A stretch of 48,405 nucleotides of DNA from Verrucomicrobiia bacterium (GCA_035765895.1 DASTWL010000094.1:1-48405), one strand, 5' to 3'. Shown: positions 9,007 to 17,966, counted from the stretch's first letter. Notes: generated by a model from the sequence alone, not told the origin. Program-made: numbers and translations.

Positions 9007-10267
9007 CGTGCGCCAGACGCAGCCAGCCAATGGTTCGCGTCTCGCCGGCCCGCAACGGAGTCACGGGCAAATCTTGTTGGAAACGAATCTGGGAAGGCTC
9101 CTCGTCGAGGAGGGAAAAACCTTGAACGGCATCGCCGGCAATCAAGCGTCCCCCATCCGCGCGGGACCAATGCACTTCCACAGCGAGCCGGGAGGAAATG
9201 TCGAGGTCACCATCGTTGATCAGGCTGATTTCCACCAACCCGGCCTCGACCCGGCGCGATTCGGCCCGCACATGGTCACGGAACGAACGCGACGCCACTA
9301 TGGCGGCGAGCGTGGGCCAGCGCCAGTTCAAGTTATCCACCACGACCGGCAAGCGATACCAAATCACGCCGCGCAAGGCCGCCGGACGGTCCGCCCTCCA
9401 ACCCCGCACCAGGTCCGCCATCGCCACGGGATCGGCCCGCACTTCGCGCACTTGCGCCCCAGACGGCCACGTTCGGGCCGGACCGTCCGCCGCCAGGCCG
9501 ATGAGTTTGCCAGCCGGATCGAAGGCGAGTTCATAACCATACGTGGGCAGCGCGACGCGAAAGGGAATGCCGATTCGGCCCGCCCGCTCCACCGCGCGCC
9601 GGGCCACCGGCGGATCGCACAAGGCAAATGGCGCATTCACCCCCCGCGGACGGGCGAGCGAATGCACTTGCAGCACGTAGTTCGTGGCGTGCGCGGCGAG
9701 GCGCCGGAAGGCCGCACGATCCAGCCAGCTGGGCAGCGCCGTAATGGTGACCGGCACCGGGGCGACGCGCTTTTGAATGGCCCCGAGCCACACGGCGTAG
9801 CCGTCCAGCCTGGCTTCGGCACAGTCGAAATCAATTTGCAGTTCAGCCGGTGCAACCGCATTCGTCCGGGCGGCGTCGAGCACGCTGCCGGCCAGATTGG
9901 AGAGGAACTGCGCGGTGACATCGTTTTCCGCGAAGGGGCCGGTGAAGGGTCCAATCCGCAGCACCAAGCCCAAGCGCACACCGGCTTGCCGGAGCGCAGT
10001 GTAATCGGGAACGACGCGGGCGACCGTTGGTTGGCCATTCTGCCATGCCACCTCGGCGGCCAGCACCGCCACTTCAGCGAAATTGGTTCCGTGCTCGCGG
10101 ACGGCATCGACGACCGGCTCATTCCAGACGCGTTGCCACACGTAAACATCATGCGGGAGCGGCCCGGCAACCCGCGGCGCCCGGGGACGCAGCCACAGCG
10201 CGCCAGCCAGCGCCAACAGCCCGAGCAGGCCAGCCACAAAACCCGCCTTGGTGGGAAAACGCGGCAT
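8972..10267 (-). CDS. DUF3142 family protein, membrane-anchored or exported
   Basis: A 431-residue protein with an N-terminal hydrophobic segment at residues 8-27 (GFVAGLLGLLALAGALWL), which is an uncleaved anchor or signal. It is followed by HDVYVWQRVWNEPV, the DUF3142 opening. The strand ELQIDFDCAEARLDGYAVWL near residue 143 is the most recognisable family motif. Its acidic (DFDC) residues, with LPTYGYELAFD later on, look like a TIM-barrel active-site rim similar to glycosidase-fold proteins. The family has no established function that I know of. The gene is first in an operon with the overlapping helical-repeat gene. It diverges from the DUF167 gene, whose start lies 84 bases away. The ATG at 10267 is the only start that includes the whole hydrophobic segment. 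Confidence 0.8.
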   Translation of the reverse strand: MPRFPTKAGFVAGLLGLLALAGALWLRPRAPRVAGPLPHDVYVWQRVWNEPVVDAVREHGTNFAEVAVLAAEVAWQNGQPTVARVVPDYTALRQAGVRLGLVLRIGPFTGPFAENDVTAQFLSNLAGSVLDAARTNAVAPAELQIDFDCAEARLDGYAVWLGAIQKRVAPVPVTITALPSWLDRAAFRRLAAHATNYVLQVHSLARPRGVNAPFALCDPPVARRAVERAGRIGIPFRVALPTYGYELAFDPAGKLIGLAADGPARTWPSGAQVREVRADPVAMADLVRGWRADRPAALRGVIWYRLPVVVDNLNWRWPTLAAIVASRSFRDHVRAESRRVEAGLVEISLINDGDLDISSRLAVEVHWSRADGGRLIAGDAVQGFSLLDEEPSQIRFQQDLPVTPLRAGETRTIGWLRLAHDGEVQLELQRN

Positions 10268-10351
10268 GCGATTTCAGGCTGAAGCGCGGCGCCCGTTTAC
10301 GGAAAGAAAGAGATTCATTTTTGCGCGGCATTCTGGGCAAGCTCCCGGGAA

Positions 10352-10696
10352 ATGCACGGCCAGAGTCATTCGTGCGACCGCCAGGCCTCCCAACCGGCCG
10401 GTTTGCCGCCCTTTCTCACGGCGCTGGCCGATGGCGTCCTGCTCGCGGTGAAAGTGCAGCCGCGCGCCGCCAGGAGCGAAATCGCCGGCGTGCTCGGTGC
10501 CGAGTTGCGCATCAAGGTGACGGCCCCGCCCGTGGATGCCGCCGCCAACGAGGCCCTGCTGCGTTTGCTTGGCGAAACCCTGGACTGCCCGCGCAACCGC
10601 ATCGAACTGCTGCGCGGCCACACGTCACGGCACAAGGTGCTCAAATTGCATGGCGCCGACGCCCGCGTCGTCGCGGCCCGCCTGACGGCCGGCTGA
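10352..10696 (+). CDS. DUF167 (YggU/UPF0235) family protein
   Basis: A 114-residue protein. From residue ~22 it reads as a full DUF167 domain: VKVQPRAARSEIAGV, then LRIKVTAPPVDAAANEAL, then RIELLRGHTSRHKVL. The family is small, widespread and structurally known, but has no agreed function. The N-terminal 20 residues (HSCDRQASQPAG) are not typical and could mean that translation starts later, although no good internal ATG exists. No operon partner is apparent: the next gene on this strand starts 73 bases downstream from a TTG. Confidence 0.8.
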   Translation: MHGQSHSCDRQASQPAGLPPFLTALADGVLLAVKVQPRAARSEIAGVLGAELRIKVTAPPVDAAANEALLRLLGETLDCPRNRIELLRGHTSRHKVLKLHGADARVVAARLTAG

Positions 10697-10769
10697 ACAC
10701 GCGCCACGCTTCGCAAATTTTCCGCGGAAGCTTGGCGGCCGTCACCCGTCCTGCTTAACTCTGCGCCCA

Positions 10770-11786
10770 TTGAAATCGTTGGTTGCACAATTCATTGCCG
10801 GCATTGAACGCACCGGAGCCTGGGCGCCGTGGTTGTTTTTGCTCATGTTCGTGGCCGCCTCGATCCTGATGATCTGGCGGCTGGAGGCCATGAGCGACGA
10901 CGGCTTTGAGGGCACGGTGCTGGGCACGCTGGTGATGCCGTATTGCTCCGGCATCGGCAATCTCCTGTTCGCCGTTCTGCTCGGCCTCAATCACGGTTCG
11001 GGCTCGGGCGCCGCCGTCGTCGAGAACTGCTTCGTCAACAACGTCACAAACATGACGCTGCTCATCGGCCTGCCGGCCATCATCTGGAGCCTGAACGTGA
11101 CGGGCAAACCCGCCGGGAAAAAAAGCGGCGGCAAATCCGCCGGCGGCCGGAAGGCACAGGAATTGAACCGGCTCTCCCTGTTGCTGACACTGACCGCGGG
11201 GCTCTTTTTCACCGGCGCCACCTGGGCGCTGGCGCGTGACGGCCGGCTGGATTTTGGCGACGGCCTGGTGCTGGTCGGGCTGTTCCTGTTCTGGCAATGT
11301 TTCCATGTCTTCGAAGTGTTGAAGACCAATGTCCGCCAAGGCCGCTCGTTCAGCTGGATGCTGCCCGTGGACCTCGCCCTGCTCGCGGTCGGCGCAGCGG
11401 GAATTTATGTGAGCACGGACTGGCTGGTGAAGTGGTCCGGCCACAGCCCGTTTGTGAGCCAGCACCTCGGCTGGTTGAGCGGCTGGTTGATGGTGCTGCC
11501 CAACGCGCTGCTGGCCTTTTACTACGGCTGGCGCGGCAAGCCGGAAGTCATTTACAGCTCCCAAGTCGGCGACGGCCACATCTGCATTCCGCTCTGCCTC
11601 GGTGTGTTTGCCCTTTGCCAAACGCTCCAGGTGCCGCCGATTTTTCAGATGGGGGTGCTGATTCTGACCGGCGCCACCGTGCTGCACCTGGTGTTTGTCG
11701 CCCTCTTCGGCACGCTGCCGCGCATGGTTGGCTTCGCCCTGGTCGGCGCTTACCTGGTCTTCCTGGTCAAGGGTTTCAAGGGGTAA
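10770..11786 (+). CDS. Divergent CaCA-superfamily cation exchanger (Na+/Ca2+ antiporter-like)
   Basis: A 338-residue polytopic protein, ~10 hydrophobic segments, in two halves joined by a hydrophilic Lys/Gly-rich loop near residues 112-128 (GKPAGKKSGGKSAGGRK). The first half contains MPYCSGIGNLLFAVLLG and VENCFVNNVTNMTLLIG, matching the alpha-1 repeat (GN...N...N..L.G) of Na_Ca_ex proteins. The second half has VLPNALLAFYYGWRGKPEV and SSQVGDGHICIPLCLGVFA, corresponding to alpha-2. Known: the two alpha repeats form the ion-binding site. Ion specificity is not predictable here. The start codon is TTG at 10770, with no obvious Shine-Dalgarno sequence. The gene ends 11 bases from the convergent GH5-like gene. 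Confidence 0.75.
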   Translation: MKSLVAQFIAGIERTGAWAPWLFLLMFVAASILMIWRLEAMSDDGFEGTVLGTLVMPYCSGIGNLLFAVLLGLNHGSGSGAAVVENCFVNNVTNMTLLIGLPAIIWSLNVTGKPAGKKSGGKSAGGRKAQELNRLSLLLTLTAGLFFTGATWALARDGRLDFGDGLVLVGLFLFWQCFHVFEVLKTNVRQGRSFSWMLPVDLALLAVGAAGIYVSTDWLVKWSGHSPFVSQHLGWLSGWLMVLPNALLAFYYGWRGKPEVIYSSQVGDGHICIPLCLGVFALCQTLQVPPIFQMGVLILTGATVLHLVFVALFGTLPRMVGFALVGAYLVFLVKGFKG

Positions 11787-11797
11787 CCCCCAGATGC

Positions 11798-12919
11798 TCA
11801 GTGCTTCATTCCGACCCCGGTCACGCTGCGAATGTATTCCACTTCGCCCGGGACCAGCGGCGTTCCGTCCGGCCGGTAGATGTCGTGAAAGAGAACGGGC
11901 GGCTCGCCAGTATATTGTTTGCGCCAGGAATCCCACGGATAAATCGTCTGCGTTTTGCCCGCGACAAATCCCCAGTTGTAAGCGCCGACGCGCTCGTGTT
12001 TGAACCATCCGAGAATGGGATCGAACGTGCTGCCGGCCGGGCGGGCCATGTATTCGGTGCAAATCACCGGACGATGGTAGCGGCGCAGGTTCGCGACGCA
12101 TTGCTGAACGTCCTCCAGCTTGCTGTAATTGTGGAAGGTGATGATGTCGGACTGGCCCAGTTGAACCCGCTCCATCGGCGACAGTTTGCCTTCGTCACCC
12201 CAGTTCCCCAGCCAGACGCCCGAGGACAGCGGCTGCGAGGGATTCATCTCTCGCGCCCAAGCGAACGTCTTCTCCAGCAGCAGCCGCGCGGAATCCCGCT
12301 TGTTGGCCGGCTCCTCACGGACATAGGCCGGGTCGTTCACATTGTCCGGTTCATTGTAAACGTCCCAGAAATGAATGCGCGCATCGTCCCGAAAATGCCC
12401 CACCACGCCTTGCACGTAAGGCTTCAATTCATCCAGCCGCTCCGGATGCGCGAGGTAGTCGTAACCCGGCGATTGCACCCAGCCGGAGTTGTGAACGTGC
12501 AGGCGCGGCGCCCGCTGCGGTCCCAGCTTCGGAAACGGATCCCAGCAGGAATCGAACAGGACAAACATCACGCCGAGGTGATGCTTTTGCGCCAGCGACA
12601 AAAACTGGTCCATCCGCTTCAGCAAGCCTGCGGAATCCTGCTGCCAAAGCAGGTTGTGCAGGAACACCCGCACGCTCGTGAAACCAAGGCCCTCGGCGAG
12701 CCCCAGTTCGCGATCAATCGTGGCCGGGTCCCAGGAGTCCGCCTGCCACATCTCCAACTGGTTGATGGCCGTGCTTGGTCCAAAATTACAGCCCGCCAGC
12801 CATGGCTGCCGGGCATACCAGGCATTGGCCTGTTGCGGCGTCCACTGGTCGCGCCCCGGCACGTTCAGCGCCGCAAGCGTGACGGAAAGAACCACGAGCA
12901 AAAATCCCTGGCGTATCAT
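11798..12919 (-). CDS. Secreted GH5-like (clan GH-A) glycoside hydrolase
   Basis: A 373-residue enzyme with a signal peptide (residues 1-22, MIRQGFLLVVLSVTLAALNV). It has a TIM-barrel pattern: GFTSVRVFLHNLLW near residue 80, LGVMFVLFDSCWD near 115, HFWDVYNEPDN with acid/base Glu190, SDIITFHNYS near 258, and RPVICTEYMAR with nucleophile Glu289. The NEP and TEY motifs are the two catalytic glutamates of clan GH-A, in the spacing expected for GH5-type enzymes. Such proteins are often labelled cellulase-family or beta-1,4-xylanase-like, but the substrate is not determined by sequence alone. The ATG at 12919 gives the signal peptide. Upstream in-frame residues are not conserved-looking. It diverges from the ExoD-like gene. 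Confidence 0.82.
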   Translation of the reverse strand: MIRQGFLLVVLSVTLAALNVPGRDQWTPQQANAWYARQPWLAGCNFGPSTAINQLEMWQADSWDPATIDRELGLAEGLGFTSVRVFLHNLLWQQDSAGLLKRMDQFLSLAQKHHLGVMFVLFDSCWDPFPKLGPQRAPRLHVHNSGWVQSPGYDYLAHPERLDELKPYVQGVVGHFRDDARIHFWDVYNEPDNVNDPAYVREEPANKRDSARLLLEKTFAWAREMNPSQPLSSGVWLGNWGDEGKLSPMERVQLGQSDIITFHNYSKLEDVQQCVANLRRYHRPVICTEYMARPAGSTFDPILGWFKHERVGAYNWGFVAGKTQTIYPWDSWRKQYTGEPPVLFHDIYRPDGTPLVPGEVEYIRSVTGVGMKH

Positions 12920-13089
12920 AAAGTAGTATGGGTTCGCCGCCGAACGACCGTCGCTTGGCGGAAATGTTCCCCGGTTTATCGGGTTTGCAGGAAACAGGCA
13001 ATACACACGAACATGCGACAGCCCCGGCCATAATGTCGTTGACACCGAACGGCGTGCGGCTAAGCAGCAAGTGGCCGGGCGAATCACCC

Positions 13090-13815
13090 ATGAACGCGGC
13101 TTCCAACAACGAACAAAACGTGGCGCAAACTCCGCCTGGAGAAGCGTGGAATGACCCGCCGCGCCCTGAACGGCAGCCGCGCCTCTCGGAGGAACTCGCC
13201 TTTCTCATCGGCGAGTTCAAGGGCGGCCCGGTGCGGTTGAGCGAGGTCATCGCCGTGTTGCATGGACGGGCGTGGATCATGTTGTTGTTGCTGCTGTCGC
13301 TCCCCTTTTGCACGCCCATTCCCCTGCCCGGCTTTTCCACGCCGTTCGGTTTTGTGATCGCCTTGGTGGGCTTCCGGCTCGCGCTGCGGCGAAAACCCTG
13401 GCTGCCGGACTGGTTGTTTCACCGGCCGTTGCCGGCGCAATTCTTCCCGCGCCTGCTGGCGGCGGCCCGGCGCGTGGTGAAGCTGCTGGAGTTCTTCCTC
13501 CGTCCGCGCCTGACGTGGCTGCTGGACGTGGGCGTGCTGCACCACCTTTACGGCGCGATGATTCTGGCCGCCGGGCTGTTTTTGCTGCTGCCGCTGCCGG
13601 TTCCCTTGTCCAACACCCTGCCGGCATTGACCGTCGTGTTGCTCGCAGGCGCGATGCTGGAACGGGATGGCTGGGCGGTTTTGGCGGGCACCGCGATGTT
13701 CCTCGTCACGCTCATTTTCTTCGCCACCCTCGCCTTCGGCGGCGCCGGCGCGCTTCACTGGCTGACGCATGGCATGGGCGATTTGTTTCCAGCTGATCCC
13801 GATCCGGCTCCGTAA
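13090..13815 (+). CDS. ExoD-like membrane protein
   Basis: A 241-residue protein. After a polar N-terminus comes LSEELAFLIGEFKGGPVRLS. Four or five membrane segments follow, beginning LLLLLSLPFCTPIPLPGFST, the conserved Leu/Pro-rich signature of the ExoD family. Further signatures are RRKPWLPDWL and PLPVPLSNTLPAL. Known: ExoD was named in Sinorhizobium for an exopolysaccharide and alkaline-tolerance phenotype, but its biochemical role is unclear. Start choice: the ATG at 13090 is used. ATGs at 13033 and 12928 are in frame but encode atypical residues. The gene ends 14 bases from the convergent large PEPCK-like gene. Confidence 0.75.
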   Translation: MNAASNNEQNVAQTPPGEAWNDPPRPERQPRLSEELAFLIGEFKGGPVRLSEVIAVLHGRAWIMLLLLLSLPFCTPIPLPGFSTPFGFVIALVGFRLALRRKPWLPDWLFHRPLPAQFFPRLLAAARRVVKLLEFFLRPRLTWLLDVGVLHHLYGAMILAAGLFLLLPLPVPLSNTLPALTVVLLAGAMLERDGWAVLAGTAMFLVTLIFFATLAFGGAGALHWLTHGMGDLFPADPDPAP

Positions 13816-13829
13816 GCCAGCGGTCGGCT

Positions 13830-16800
13830 TCAGGGCGAGGCCGGCGTGCGGGACGCCCCGCTTGAAGCAGTTGTTGCCAGGCGCTGCACGCCGATGGTGC
13901 CGACCAGTGTCCGGGCGTAGTCGGCGCCGGAAACGCGGGCGAGTGTCTGCCGCGCCTCCTGCAACCGGCCGGCAATGCCCAGACGCGCCGCCTCGTCAGC
14001 GTAGTTCGTCTTGCTCAGGAATGATTCGAGGTAATGCACGTGACGCCGCCAGAGCTGCACATCGCCTTCCTGCCGGGCTTTGAGCCGGTCGGCATACCAG
14101 TCGCTTTCCATCAAGGCCGCGCGGGTGAAGAGCCCGCGGATGCCCGGATGCTCCACGCCTTTGCCCTCGAATTGGCCGTCGCGCATGATGTGCAAGAGGG
14201 CGCGCAACGGCGGGCACGCCATGTCAATCGAGCCGTCGGCAAAATAGCTTTGTGCCACGCGACGATGCGTTTCGATGATGTTGTTCATGCCGTCAACGAA
14301 CACGTCCATGCCCTGCAATTCCGGCTGGAGCATCTCCCTGGGGAAAACCAGATGTGGGCCGTTGAACAGGCGGCCAAAGTATTCGCCGGCAAACGCCGCC
14401 GTCATGCGGTAACCGAGACGGCTGGCCATGACGGTCTTGCCCTGATGCTCAAAATCGGCACAGCGCTCGAAGTAGCCGTTCTGGATGAGATAGGCCGGGT
14501 CGCGTTCGCTGGGCAGCAGCCGGCACCACAATTCGGGCACCAGCAGGCTGATGTCGTGATCCACCCGATACTTCGGCCCGACGTAGCCGGCGGCGGAAAG
14601 GAACACGGGATATTCCGTGAGCAGATACGAAACCAGCGCGGCGTTCAGGTCAATGATCGGCGGCAGCGCATTGAACGGCCCCTTGGTCAGGGCGCCTTCC
14701 GAGCCGGCGCCCGTCGTCGAGGGCGACTTGCCGGTCATGCTGGAGATGAACTCCATGAACGCCTCGGGCAGTTCGAGGTAGTGCAGCGGATTGAAGACTG
14801 CCAGCGAACGCACGCCGGCTTCCGGCGGATTGTTGCGACGGCCGGGCACCACGGCGTTCACCGGTGTGTAGAGCTTCTCGCTTGCTGGAATGCGCCGCAC
14901 CAGCCGCGTGCACAGTTCGGCCAGATACACCTCCCGCGGCATTTTCAAATCCGGCCGCACCTGGAGATAACGCGGATTCTTGGTCGGTTTGCCGTCCACG
15001 ATGCGCGGGTGCGCCGAGGAGACGAAATACGCCGGCCGGCCGCCCGCCGCGGCGGAGCGAATCAGCTTCTGCATCGGCTCCGTGAACTGCGAGAAGCCGA
15101 TCGAGTCTTCCACCAGTTCCTGCGCCTCGAGCCAGGTCAGCGGCGCGAAGTTGGAGATGAAATTGTCCGGCCCGGCAAGGTCCGCCTCGGCCTGCTTGTC
15201 ATAGCCGCGATGAATGGCGTCGTCGGGCCGTTGGAACAGCCGCGCCTCGGCGTTGCCGACGAACTTGACCGAGGGATGTGGATCCACGGGATTCAGATTC
15301 CGCAATTGATCTGCCGGCACCACCACGGAAGCCGAGATGTCGTCCTCCGTTTGAATCTTGAAGGAAGGATGGAAATCCTTGCGCAGGCCGAACACGCGCC
15401 AGGAGCCATCGCCCGGCTCAAAGCCGACCCGCAGGTAGTTGGACACCAGCACGCGCCCGTCCATTTTAAGTTCGTTGCCGGGCAGGCCGTCACGGATGTC
15501 CACGCTGAAATGGTCACGCCAGTTGCCGTTCCACGCCGGTTCGTAGAAGCGTTTCACCACGAAGACCAGCTCCTTGATGTGCTGCGGAATGGATTGCAGC
15601 CACGCATTGTATTCAGGCGTGTAGTTGGTGTCCGAAGGGGACAACAGTTTGATGACCGAGCCCAGTGAGCGCTCCGCGCACAGGATGGAGCGCTTGTCCT
15701 CGCCGCACCGGGCCGGGTCCTTGAACCGGTCGGAGTAATCGTGGTCGAGCAGTTCGGCCACGCGGTCAAAGTCCGCCTTGAAGTCCGCCACGAAGACCGG
15801 CCCCTGGATGATGGCATCCGCGATGGGCTTGGAGATTTCCGATTTGCCGCCGCCCGACACGGTGCAGGGTTTGTGGCAGAGCGTTCCTTCCGCGGCCGTG
15901 CCCACCAGCCGCCAGGCCCGCTTGCCCGGCGGCTTTTCCATCACCACGCGGTAACCCGAAGGCCGGATGTAAATCTTGTCCGGCAGCAGTTTCAGAAACT
16001 GCTCCCGGCCGTCGCGCTGCCATTGCACCCGCTGCACCCGCAGATCAAATTTCGCATCTTCCGGCACCAGGAAAATTTCCGGATACCGCCGGTCCACGGC
16101 ATAGCCTTCGGGCTTCACATCGAAGTCGGCCCCGCACAGCGTCGCGGCCTCCTCAAACGTGTGTCCGCGCGCCCGCACGTGAGACGTGCCGTCGTAGGCC
16201 TCGCCCAGATCAAACCGCGGATACACCAGTGCGCCGCCGGCGTGTTCCTCCTCCGCCAGCCCAAACAGATTCGCCGCAAAGCTGATCTGCGTTTTGACCT
16301 CCTTTTTGCAATAGCCGAAATAGTTGTCGGCAATGAGCGTCACGATGACGCCCGCCGCGTCGCGCGCGGTCAGCTTGAAGGCCGAACCGTTGTTGTAACG
16401 CTCGTCCGGCGACTTCCAGCACATGCCGTCGCGGCGCTGCCGTTCGGTGGCCTGATCCCAATGCGGGAGGCCCAGGTCCTGCTTGGTGAGCTGCGTCAGG
16501 TGCGGCGCCAGCACCACGCAGCCGGTGTGCCCGCTCCAGCCCTCCACATCGAGCGCCGCATCGTTCTCGGGCAGGAACGGATCACCACCGTTGCCAAAAA
16601 TGGTCTCCACGAAATCGAGGTTGGCCACCATGCTCGCCGGCGCGAAGAAGCGCACCTCCATGCGTTTCTCCTTGGTGAAACCGGGCACCGCCGGGCACAC
16701 CAGCGGCCGCAACAACAGCGACACCCAGCAGTGCGCCGGCGCGGACTGTTTCGCCGTGTAAGGCAGCAGCAGCAAATCGTCGGGCGGCTGCATGGCGGCC

Positions 16801-17279
16801 CGCATCATCCGGCCGAACACGTCCACCGGCACGAGTTTCTTGTCATCCGGCACGGGCAAGCCACCATCCGCCACGTGAAACACACCCTGCGTCGTGCGCC
16901 GGTCGTGCGTCGGATTGTGCAGCACACCTTGGCGCAGCCGGTAGGATTTGATCAGCGACGACGAGAACTCATCGCCATCCATCGGCAATGACAGCAGGCG
17001 GGCCAGCCCGGGCCGGTCGAGCACCAGCGTCCAGGTCGGCAATCGCGGAGCTTCCACTTCCTGCATGTAGTCGAACAAGAAAGACTGGATGCGTTGATCC
17101 GCGGGATTGAGGTAGTTGGGCAGCAGCCGCGCCGTCTGCCGGGCGCGCGCCACCAGCGGGGCGGCCAGCTTGAGCCATTCGCCCGAACCGCTCTCCGCCG
17201 GAGCGTCAAAGCCCAGCAAGGCCAGCTTGATTTGTGCGTGCGCGCTCAAACTCTGTTCCGTTGCCATTTGCGAAGTCAT
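13830..17279 (-). CDS. Large protein, probable PPi-dependent phosphoenolpyruvate carboxykinase
   Basis: An 1149-residue cytosolic protein with no signal or membrane segment. Distinctive features are DNYFGYCKKEVKTQISFAAN near residue 318, a glycine-rich loop CTVSGGGKSEISKPIADAI near residue 472 in place of a classical Walker A, HFSVDIRDGLPGNELKMDG near 610, and a long C-terminal half. The length and the SGGGKS loop fit what I recall of PPi-type PEPCK (Entamoeba, Propionibacterium; ~1100-1150 residues), which interconverts oxaloacetate + PPi with PEP + CO2 + phosphate. Recognition is from motif memory and was not aligned, so it is tentative. The enzyme would link glycolysis to C4 acids without nucleotide use. 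The start is the ATG at 17279. A GTG at 17291 and an ATG at 17267 are alternatives, and none has a clear Shine-Dalgarno sequence. Confidence 0.6.
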   Translation of the reverse strand: MTSQMATEQSLSAHAQIKLALLGFDAPAESGSGEWLKLAAPLVARARQTARLLPNYLNPADQRIQSFLFDYMQEVEAPRLPTWTLVLDRPGLARLLSLPMDGDEFSSSLIKSYRLRQGVLHNPTHDRRTTQGVFHVADGGLPVPDDKKLVPVDVFGRMMRAAMQPPDDLLLLPYTAKQSAPAHCWVSLLLRPLVCPAVPGFTKEKRMEVRFFAPASMVANLDFVETIFGNGGDPFLPENDAALDVEGWSGHTGCVVLAPHLTQLTKQDLGLPHWDQATERQRRDGMCWKSPDERYNNGSAFKLTARDAAGVIVTLIADNYFGYCKKEVKTQISFAANLFGLAEEEHAGGALVYPRFDLGEAYDGTSHVRARGHTFEEAATLCGADFDVKPEGYAVDRRYPEIFLVPEDAKFDLRVQRVQWQRDGREQFLKLLPDKIYIRPSGYRVVMEKPPGKRAWRLVGTAAEGTLCHKPCTVSGGGKSEISKPIADAIIQGPVFVADFKADFDRVAELLDHDYSDRFKDPARCGEDKRSILCAERSLGSVIKLLSPSDTNYTPEYNAWLQSIPQHIKELVFVVKRFYEPAWNGNWRDHFSVDIRDGLPGNELKMDGRVLVSNYLRVGFEPGDGSWRVFGLRKDFHPSFKIQTEDDISASVVVPADQLRNLNPVDPHPSVKFVGNAEARLFQRPDDAIHRGYDKQAEADLAGPDNFISNFAPLTWLEAQELVEDSIGFSQFTEPMQKLIRSAAAGGRPAYFVSSAHPRIVDGKPTKNPRYLQVRPDLKMPREVYLAELCTRLVRRIPASEKLYTPVNAVVPGRRNNPPEAGVRSLAVFNPLHYLELPEAFMEFISSMTGKSPSTTGAGSEGALTKGPFNALPPIIDLNAALVSYLLTEYPVFLSAAGYVGPKYRVDHDISLLVPELWCRLLPSERDPAYLIQNGYFERCADFEHQGKTVMASRLGYRMTAAFAGEYFGRLFNGPHLVFPREMLQPELQGMDVFVDGMNNIIETHRRVAQSYFADGSIDMACPPLRALLHIMRDGQFEGKGVEHPGIRGLFTRAALMESDWYADRLKARQEGDVQLWRRHVHYLESFLSKTNYADEAARLGIAGRLQEARQTLARVSGADYARTLVGTIGVQRLATTASSGASRTPASP

Positions 17280-17291
17280 GCCATTTTGCAC

Positions 17292-17966
17292 GCGCGGAGG
17301 ATAACGCCTGACACACCAAGGGCAATTTCGGACCGCAGGAAAAATGTGTCGTCACCGTCGTGAGTCGGGAAATTGTTTTCGCATTGAGAAGCAGGAATCG
17401 GGCGATTGAGACCGGTTAAATGGCTGCGAGTCGGAAATTTCTGCCCATCCGTCGCAACGGCCAACCGCAGGGTGCGCGGCTCGGACCGGCTGAAAAATGA
17501 AGGGCGCGGGGGCTGGGTTCCCCACCAACCAACCCCCGCGCCCGGAACGCCGCTGCAACGGTTATGGACCGGAGCGGCACAAACCCACCTCCCTGGCTGG
17601 TTTGCAAATTGACATTCTCAGCCGACTTTGCGCCGCAGATTCCACGCAGCGTTGCCCCGCATCAGCGTTTCAGCCGGAGGCGTGCGCTTGCCATCTCCGA
17701 CGGCATGGCTGCAACTGAGCAAACTACATACCAGCGTAAACAGCCGGATGAAAAAAGCCTGCCCTTCACGGCTATTTCTCTTTTGCCCGCGGGTTGTGCC
17801 GGCAAATCGGAACCGGATGGCTGTCACTTTGTGACCGGTTTGCGAAAAGCCCGCCAGCGGCCGACAGCAAATGCAGGAAACGTCAGTGGTGCCGCCGCCG
17901 GTTTCGACAGGCCAGCCGCGCCGGTGTAGAGTGAGGCAGCCAGACTCAGCAACCACCGGAGGAAGC
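17292..17966. other. Gene-free 675-base stretch between the PEPCK-like and RMD1 genes
   Basis: This is the longest stretch without a believable gene. Short open frames exist on both strands, but none has a ribosome binding site, a recognisable domain or consistent codon usage. It contains one strong GC-rich inverted repeat (17502-17543, listed separately). A TTGACA at 17609-17614 has no matching -10. The last bases hold the GGAGGAAGC ribosome binding site of the RMD1 gene. It should also contain the promoter of the minus-strand PEPCK-like gene, which I could not place. Confidence 0.5.
17502..17543. repeat. GC-rich inverted repeat (11-bp perfect arms) in intergenic DNA
   Basis: GGGCGCGGGGG (17502-17512) pairs perfectly with CCCCCGCGCCC (17533-17543) across a 20-base loop that itself contains a short TGGG/CCCA repeat. 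There is no T-run on the plus strand. On the minus strand the stem is followed by TTCATTTTTCAG, which gives it weak terminator character. No minus-strand gene ends here, so it could instead be a small-RNA terminator, an mRNA leader structure or a protein site. Confidence 0.6.

Noticed and set aside
14034-15668. Plus-strand 544-codon frame inside the PEPCK-like region
   Set aside because: It is an antisense artefact of GC-rich codon usage. The minus-strand protein is continuous over 1149 residues with conserved-looking motifs.
17609-17614. TTGACA as a promoter in the long spacer
   Set aside because: No -10-like hexamer occurs 16-18 bases downstream.
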